A stretch of DNA of 18,724 nt, from contig JANWIU010000062.1 in NCBI GenBank assembly GCA_025449725.1, positions 1-18,724 on the forward strand, given 5' to 3'. Positions within the stretch are counted from its first letter, which is position 1; every line of letters starts with the position of its first letter. A program made the position numbers and the translations under genes. Below, piece after piece: positions 15,869 to 18,724 of this stretch. Below the pieces are notes generated by a model, which saw nothing but the letters and a program-made list of their open reading frames with translations, made no database searches and had not been told where the DNA came from. The DNA is from Pseudobdellovibrio sp. GTDB taxonomy: Bacteria; Bdellovibrionota; Bdellovibrionia; Bdellovibrionales; Bdellovibrionaceae.

Positions 15869-17017
15869 ATGTCAAATGCTATTCTCTTAGCTCCGGGCCC
15901 TGTTCAGTTGCACCCAGAGGTGCAGAAGATCTTAGCACACCCAATGATCCATCACCGAACTCCGGAGTTCGATGCGATCTTAGCCCGCGTCCTTTTAAAT
16001 CTTAAAAGTTTTTTTCAGACCAAAATGCCGGTTCTAATTCAGACATCTACCGGAAGCGGCGGGATGGAAGCCTTACTAGTTAACTTACTGAATCCCGGCG
16101 AAGAAGTTCTAGCCATCGTTTCCGGAAAATTCGGTGAACGCTGGGCCGACATGGCAGAAGTTTACGGCGGGCGTGTTCACCGCCTTAATTGTGATTGGGG
16201 AAAACCGGTCGATCCTTCCGAAGTAAAAAAATTTCTTCAATCAAATCCGAATATTAAAATCGTTCTTACGCAGGCCACTGAAACCAGCACAGCCACCGGC
16301 CATGATATTAAGGCATTGGCAGATATTGTTTCTAAAACGGATGCTTTATTTTTAGTAGACGGGATCACCGCGGTCGGAGCTTATGACATCCGAATGGATG
16401 AGTGGAAGATTGACGGCCTTGTAGCCGGAAGCCAAAAAGCCGTAATGCTGCCGACAGGTCTTTGTTTTGTTTGCTTGTCTGAAAGAGCATGGGCTAAAGC
16501 CAAAGTCTGTAAGACTCCCCGCTTTTATTTTGATTTGCAAAAAGAATTAAACGCGAACCAAAAAGGTGAAACTTATTTTTCTTCAGCCGTGGCACATATT
16601 AAAGCGCTGGATTTTGTGTTAAATGAAATTTCAAAATCCGGCCTTGAAAAGCACTTTGCAGAGCAAAGACGCCGCGCTGATTTTACCCGTGCCTTGTCTG
16701 CCCAAATGGGCCTTTCGCTTTATTCTGCTTCGCCTTCTGATTCTGTAACTGCGTTGAATGTGCCAGAGGGCCTGGATGGCGTGAAGCTTCGCGAACATCT
16801 TGAAAAAAAATATCAAGTCACTGTTATGGGGGGCCAGGATCAGGCAAAAGGCAAGATCCTGCGAATCGGCCACATGGGTTACATCTTGGACCACCACTTA
16901 ATTGAAACCATGTATCGCTTAGCTTTGGCATTAAAAGATTTTTCCTACAACATCGATCCGGAAAAAGTCAGATCCCTTTCGACGTCATGGCTGGAGGCGC
17001 ATCCTCTTGAGCAGTAA
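15869..17017 (+). CDS. Class V aminotransferase (serine/alanine-glyoxylate type)
   Basis: A PLP-dependent aminotransferase of fold type I, 382 residues, of the AGXT/serine-pyruvate group. It begins LLAPGPVQLHPEV and has HHRTPEF (28-34), the phosphate-binding TSTGSGGMEA (59-68), the aspartate of LVDGITAVGA (D164), and the PLP-lysine motif GSQKAVMLPTG with K190. AAGGAAA precedes the ATG at good spacing. It overlaps the next gene, a 3-phosphoglycerate dehydrogenase homologue, by 11 bases. This pairing suggests a role as the phosphoserine aminotransferase step or another serine-forming transamination, as proposed for similar pairs elsewhere. Glyoxylate or pyruvate could still be the real substrate. 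Confidence 0.88.
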   Translation: MSNAILLAPGPVQLHPEVQKILAHPMIHHRTPEFDAILARVLLNLKSFFQTKMPVLIQTSTGSGGMEALLVNLLNPGEEVLAIVSGKFGERWADMAEVYGGRVHRLNCDWGKPVDPSEVKKFLQSNPNIKIVLTQATETSTATGHDIKALADIVSKTDALFLVDGITAVGAYDIRMDEWKIDGLVAGSQKAVMLPTGLCFVCLSERAWAKAKVCKTPRFYFDLQKELNANQKGETYFSSAVAHIKALDFVLNEISKSGLEKHFAEQRRRADFTRALSAQMGLSLYSASPSDSVTALNVPEGLDGVKLREHLEKKYQVTVMGGQDQAKGKILRIGHMGYILDHHLIETMYRLALALKDFSYNIDPEKVRSLSTSWLEAHPLEQ

Positions 17018-17987
17018 AGCAAAGAAATCAATTTTGATTTGTGAGCGCTTTGCAATGGAAGCACTGGTCAAACTCAAACAAATTCCGGGATTTGAAGTCG
17101 ATAACTACAGCGAAGAAAAGCTAACGACCGCAAATGCGCTGATTATTCGTTCAAAATTTAAAATCACAAAAGAGGTTTTAGAAAAAGCTCCAGCGCTGGA
17201 AGTTATCGTTACCTGCACAAGCGGTTATGATCACATTGACTTAATTGAAACAAAGAAGCGCAATATCTGCGTCATGTACACGCCTGAATCTAACGTGGTC
17301 TCTACTGCTGAAATGACCTGGGCCCTGATTTTAGCCGCCAACAGAAAAGTTGTGCAGGCCCAAAAAGAAATGAAATCCGGAGTGTGGAATCGCGATCTCT
17401 TCGTATCTAACGAACTGGCCGGAAGAACTCTGGGAGTTGTAGGCCTTGGGCGGATTGGATCCCGCGTGGCTAAAATTGCCGGGGCATTTGATATGAAGGT
17501 GCTGGGTTTTGATCCGTATCAAACCGATGAAACTTTTAAAAAAGCCGGGGCCGAACGCGCAAGCTACGAAGAAGTTTTAAAAGGATCAGACATCCTGACC
17601 TTCCATGTTCCTTTTACTTTTGAAACTAAAAACATGTTTGGTGCCTCTCAACTTGAGTATGTTTCGCCTGACTTGATTTTAATAAATGCGTCTCGTGGTT
17701 GCGTTGTCGACGAAGAAGCTGTTGCGGAAGCATTGAATGAAAACAGGCTTGGGTCGGCGGCCTTTGACGTTTTTGCAAAAGAACCGCTGTCGCGGGATTC
17801 AAAGCTGCTGAAAGCTCCACGCGTGGTTTTAACACCGCACTTAGGTGCGTATACAGAAGAAGCTTTTTTAAAGGCATCCAATGAAGCCTGCGAAAGAATT
17901 ACTCAATATTTTTTAAATCATTCTGTTCTTAACACTTTACCACTGCAAAATGATTGGGGTAGCCTATCATTTTTGGAAAGGACATAA
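17007..17987 (+). CDS. serA: D-3-phosphoglycerate dehydrogenase-like, no ACT domain
   Basis: NAD-dependent D-2-hydroxyacid dehydrogenase; the neighbour and sequence point to oxidation of 3-phosphoglycerate, the first step of serine synthesis. The 326 residues contain the substrate domain, the NAD-binding GLGRIG (146-151), the DPY acidic end of the second strand, and catalytic R230 (NASRG), E259 (AKEP) and H278 (TPHLGAYT). The protein ends after the catalytic core and has no C-terminal ACT domain, so serine feedback of the E. coli kind is unlikely. The start is TTG, with GGAGG 9 bases upstream, inside the aminotransferase gene. purA starts 3 bases after the stop. Another D-hydroxyacid substrate, such as glyoxylate or hydroxypyruvate, is possible. 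Confidence 0.85.
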   Translation: MSSKAKKSILICERFAMEALVKLKQIPGFEVDNYSEEKLTTANALIIRSKFKITKEVLEKAPALEVIVTCTSGYDHIDLIETKKRNICVMYTPESNVVSTAEMTWALILAANRKVVQAQKEMKSGVWNRDLFVSNELAGRTLGVVGLGRIGSRVAKIAGAFDMKVLGFDPYQTDETFKKAGAERASYEEVLKGSDILTFHVPFTFETKNMFGASQLEYVSPDLILINASRGCVVDEEAVAEALNENRLGSAAFDVFAKEPLSRDSKLLKAPRVVLTPHLGAYTEEAFLKASNEACERITQYFLNHSVLNTLPLQNDWGSLSFLERT

Positions 17988-17990
17988 AAT

Positions 17991-18724
17991 ATGTCAGCCA
18001 CCGTTGTCATCGGCGCCCAGTGGGGCGATGAGGGAAAAGGGAAATTAGTCGATGTCTTAGCTTCACACGCCGATCTGGTCGTGAGATTCCAGGGCGGATC
18101 CAACGCCGGCCACACGCTTGTGGTTAACGGCAAAAAAACCGTTCTTCATCTGATCCCGTCAGGAATTCTTCATACCGACAAGACTTGCGTTATCGCAGCC
18201 GGAGTCGTAATTGATATTTTTGGTCTTACTGATGAAATTAAAAAATTAAAGGAAGCCGGCTTTCACATTACGTCAGATCAGTTATTGATTTCTGACAATG
18301 CAACAGCGTTGCTGCCGTATCACAAAGTTTTAGACAAGGCCCGAGAAGCCGCTTTATCAGATGGAAAAATCGGAACGACCGGCAAAGGCATTGGCCCTGC
18401 CTACGAAGACCGCGCTGCCCGCCGCGCACTGATGATGGCGGATTTGTTCGACAGCAAAACTTTAATGGCAAAATTAGAATTCGTACTAAAAGAAAAAAAC
18501 GCTTTGTTTTCTAAGCTGTATGATGTGCCGGAAATCACAGCCAAAGAAATTTATGATCAGGTGCAAACCGTGATCGAAGAACTGCGCCCCTACCGTACAG
18601 CTGACGTTAGCCTTTTAGTTTCAACTAAGATCAAACAAGGCAAGCGTGTTGTATTCGAAGGCGCGCAAGGAACTTTGCTGGATGTTTATCACGGCACTTA
18701 CCCGTTTGTGACAAGCTCTTCAAC
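17991..18724 (+). CDS. purA: Adenylosuccinate synthetase, N-terminal part (cut by window edge)
   Basis: PurA joins IMP and aspartate with GTP to give adenylosuccinate, the first step from IMP to AMP. About 244 codons are visible; the C-terminal part lies beyond the right edge. Diagnostic segments are WGDEGKGK (11-18, catalytic D13), GGSNAGHT (35-42, catalytic H41), IGTTGKGIGPAYEDRAAR (127-144) and FEGAQGTLLDV (222-232). The usual GGNNAGHT has a serine at the first Asn, and the usual D in LDVDHGTYP is Y; both look like family variation. AAGGA lies about 8 bases before the ATG. The gene follows serA by 3 bases, so it is probably the third gene of a serine-purine operon. Confidence 0.96.
   Translation, partial: MSATVVIGAQWGDEGKGKLVDVLASHADLVVRFQGGSNAGHTLVVNGKKTVLHLIPSGILHTDKTCVIAAGVVIDIFGLTDEIKKLKEAGFHITSDQLLISDNATALLPYHKVLDKAREAALSDGKIGTTGKGIGPAYEDRAARRALMMADLFDSKTLMAKLEFVLKEKNALFSKLYDVPEITAKEIYDQVQTVIEELRPYRTADVSLLVSTKIKQGKRVVFEGAQGTLLDVYHGTYPFVTSSS

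Noticed and set aside
15870..15875. Perfect TTGACA on the minus strand as an lptE -35 box
   Set aside because: It lies inside the aminotransferase start codon region, no good -10 follows at 16-18 bases, and it would give a nearly leaderless mRNA.
1..18724. Mobile elements, CRISPR arrays, tRNA or rRNA genes
   Set aside because: No transposase or integrase motif, no regularly spaced direct repeats and no cloverleaf-like stretch were found on reading the intergenic regions.

Overview
This 18.7 kb window is a densely packed bacterial chromosome segment made of housekeeping genes around a central block of secreted proteins of unclear function. A diderm (Gram-negative-type) organism is indicated by an LptE-like lipoprotein, a likely outer-membrane beta-barrel and several Sec signal peptides. 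RNase Y, a membrane-anchored FtsY next to smc, and the predatory-bacteria-like style of many secreted proteases suggest Deltaproteobacteria in the old sense, most likely Bdellovibrionota. That taxonomic guess is inference and no marker gene here proves it.

Layout. (1) 1-3168, minus strand: a good sigma70-type promoter drives zapA, a 5-formyl-THF cyclo-ligase, rny and tyrS (cut by the left edge); the last three genes overlap or lie close together. (2) 3175-8558, minus: smc, ftsY and a small exported protein of unknown function, ending just before the zapA promoter. (3) 8559-8771: a gene-free leader upstream of smc with competing inverted repeats. (4) 8772-14200: a block of exported proteins. 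It holds a small periplasmic protein built from two copies of a secretin-like motif, a 952-residue protein that looks like a 5'-nucleotidase stripped of its metal ligands and joined to a beta-barrel, and two divergently transcribed metallopeptidases of different types. (5) 14219-15838, minus: lptE and holA. (6) 15869-18724, plus: a class V aminotransferase, a phosphoglycerate dehydrogenase-like gene and purA (cut by the right edge), plausibly one serine/purine operon.

The most unusual points are an RNase Y whose HD active site has lost most of its metal-binding residues, and the pseudo-nucleotidase/beta-barrel protein. Both keep the fold-defining motifs while the catalytic positions are changed in several separate places, so neither looks like a sequencing slip. 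The operons also use many non-ATG starts: GTG for rny and smc, TTG for the cyclo-ligase, holA and serA.

No tRNA, rRNA, CRISPR array, insertion sequence or phage gene was recognised.
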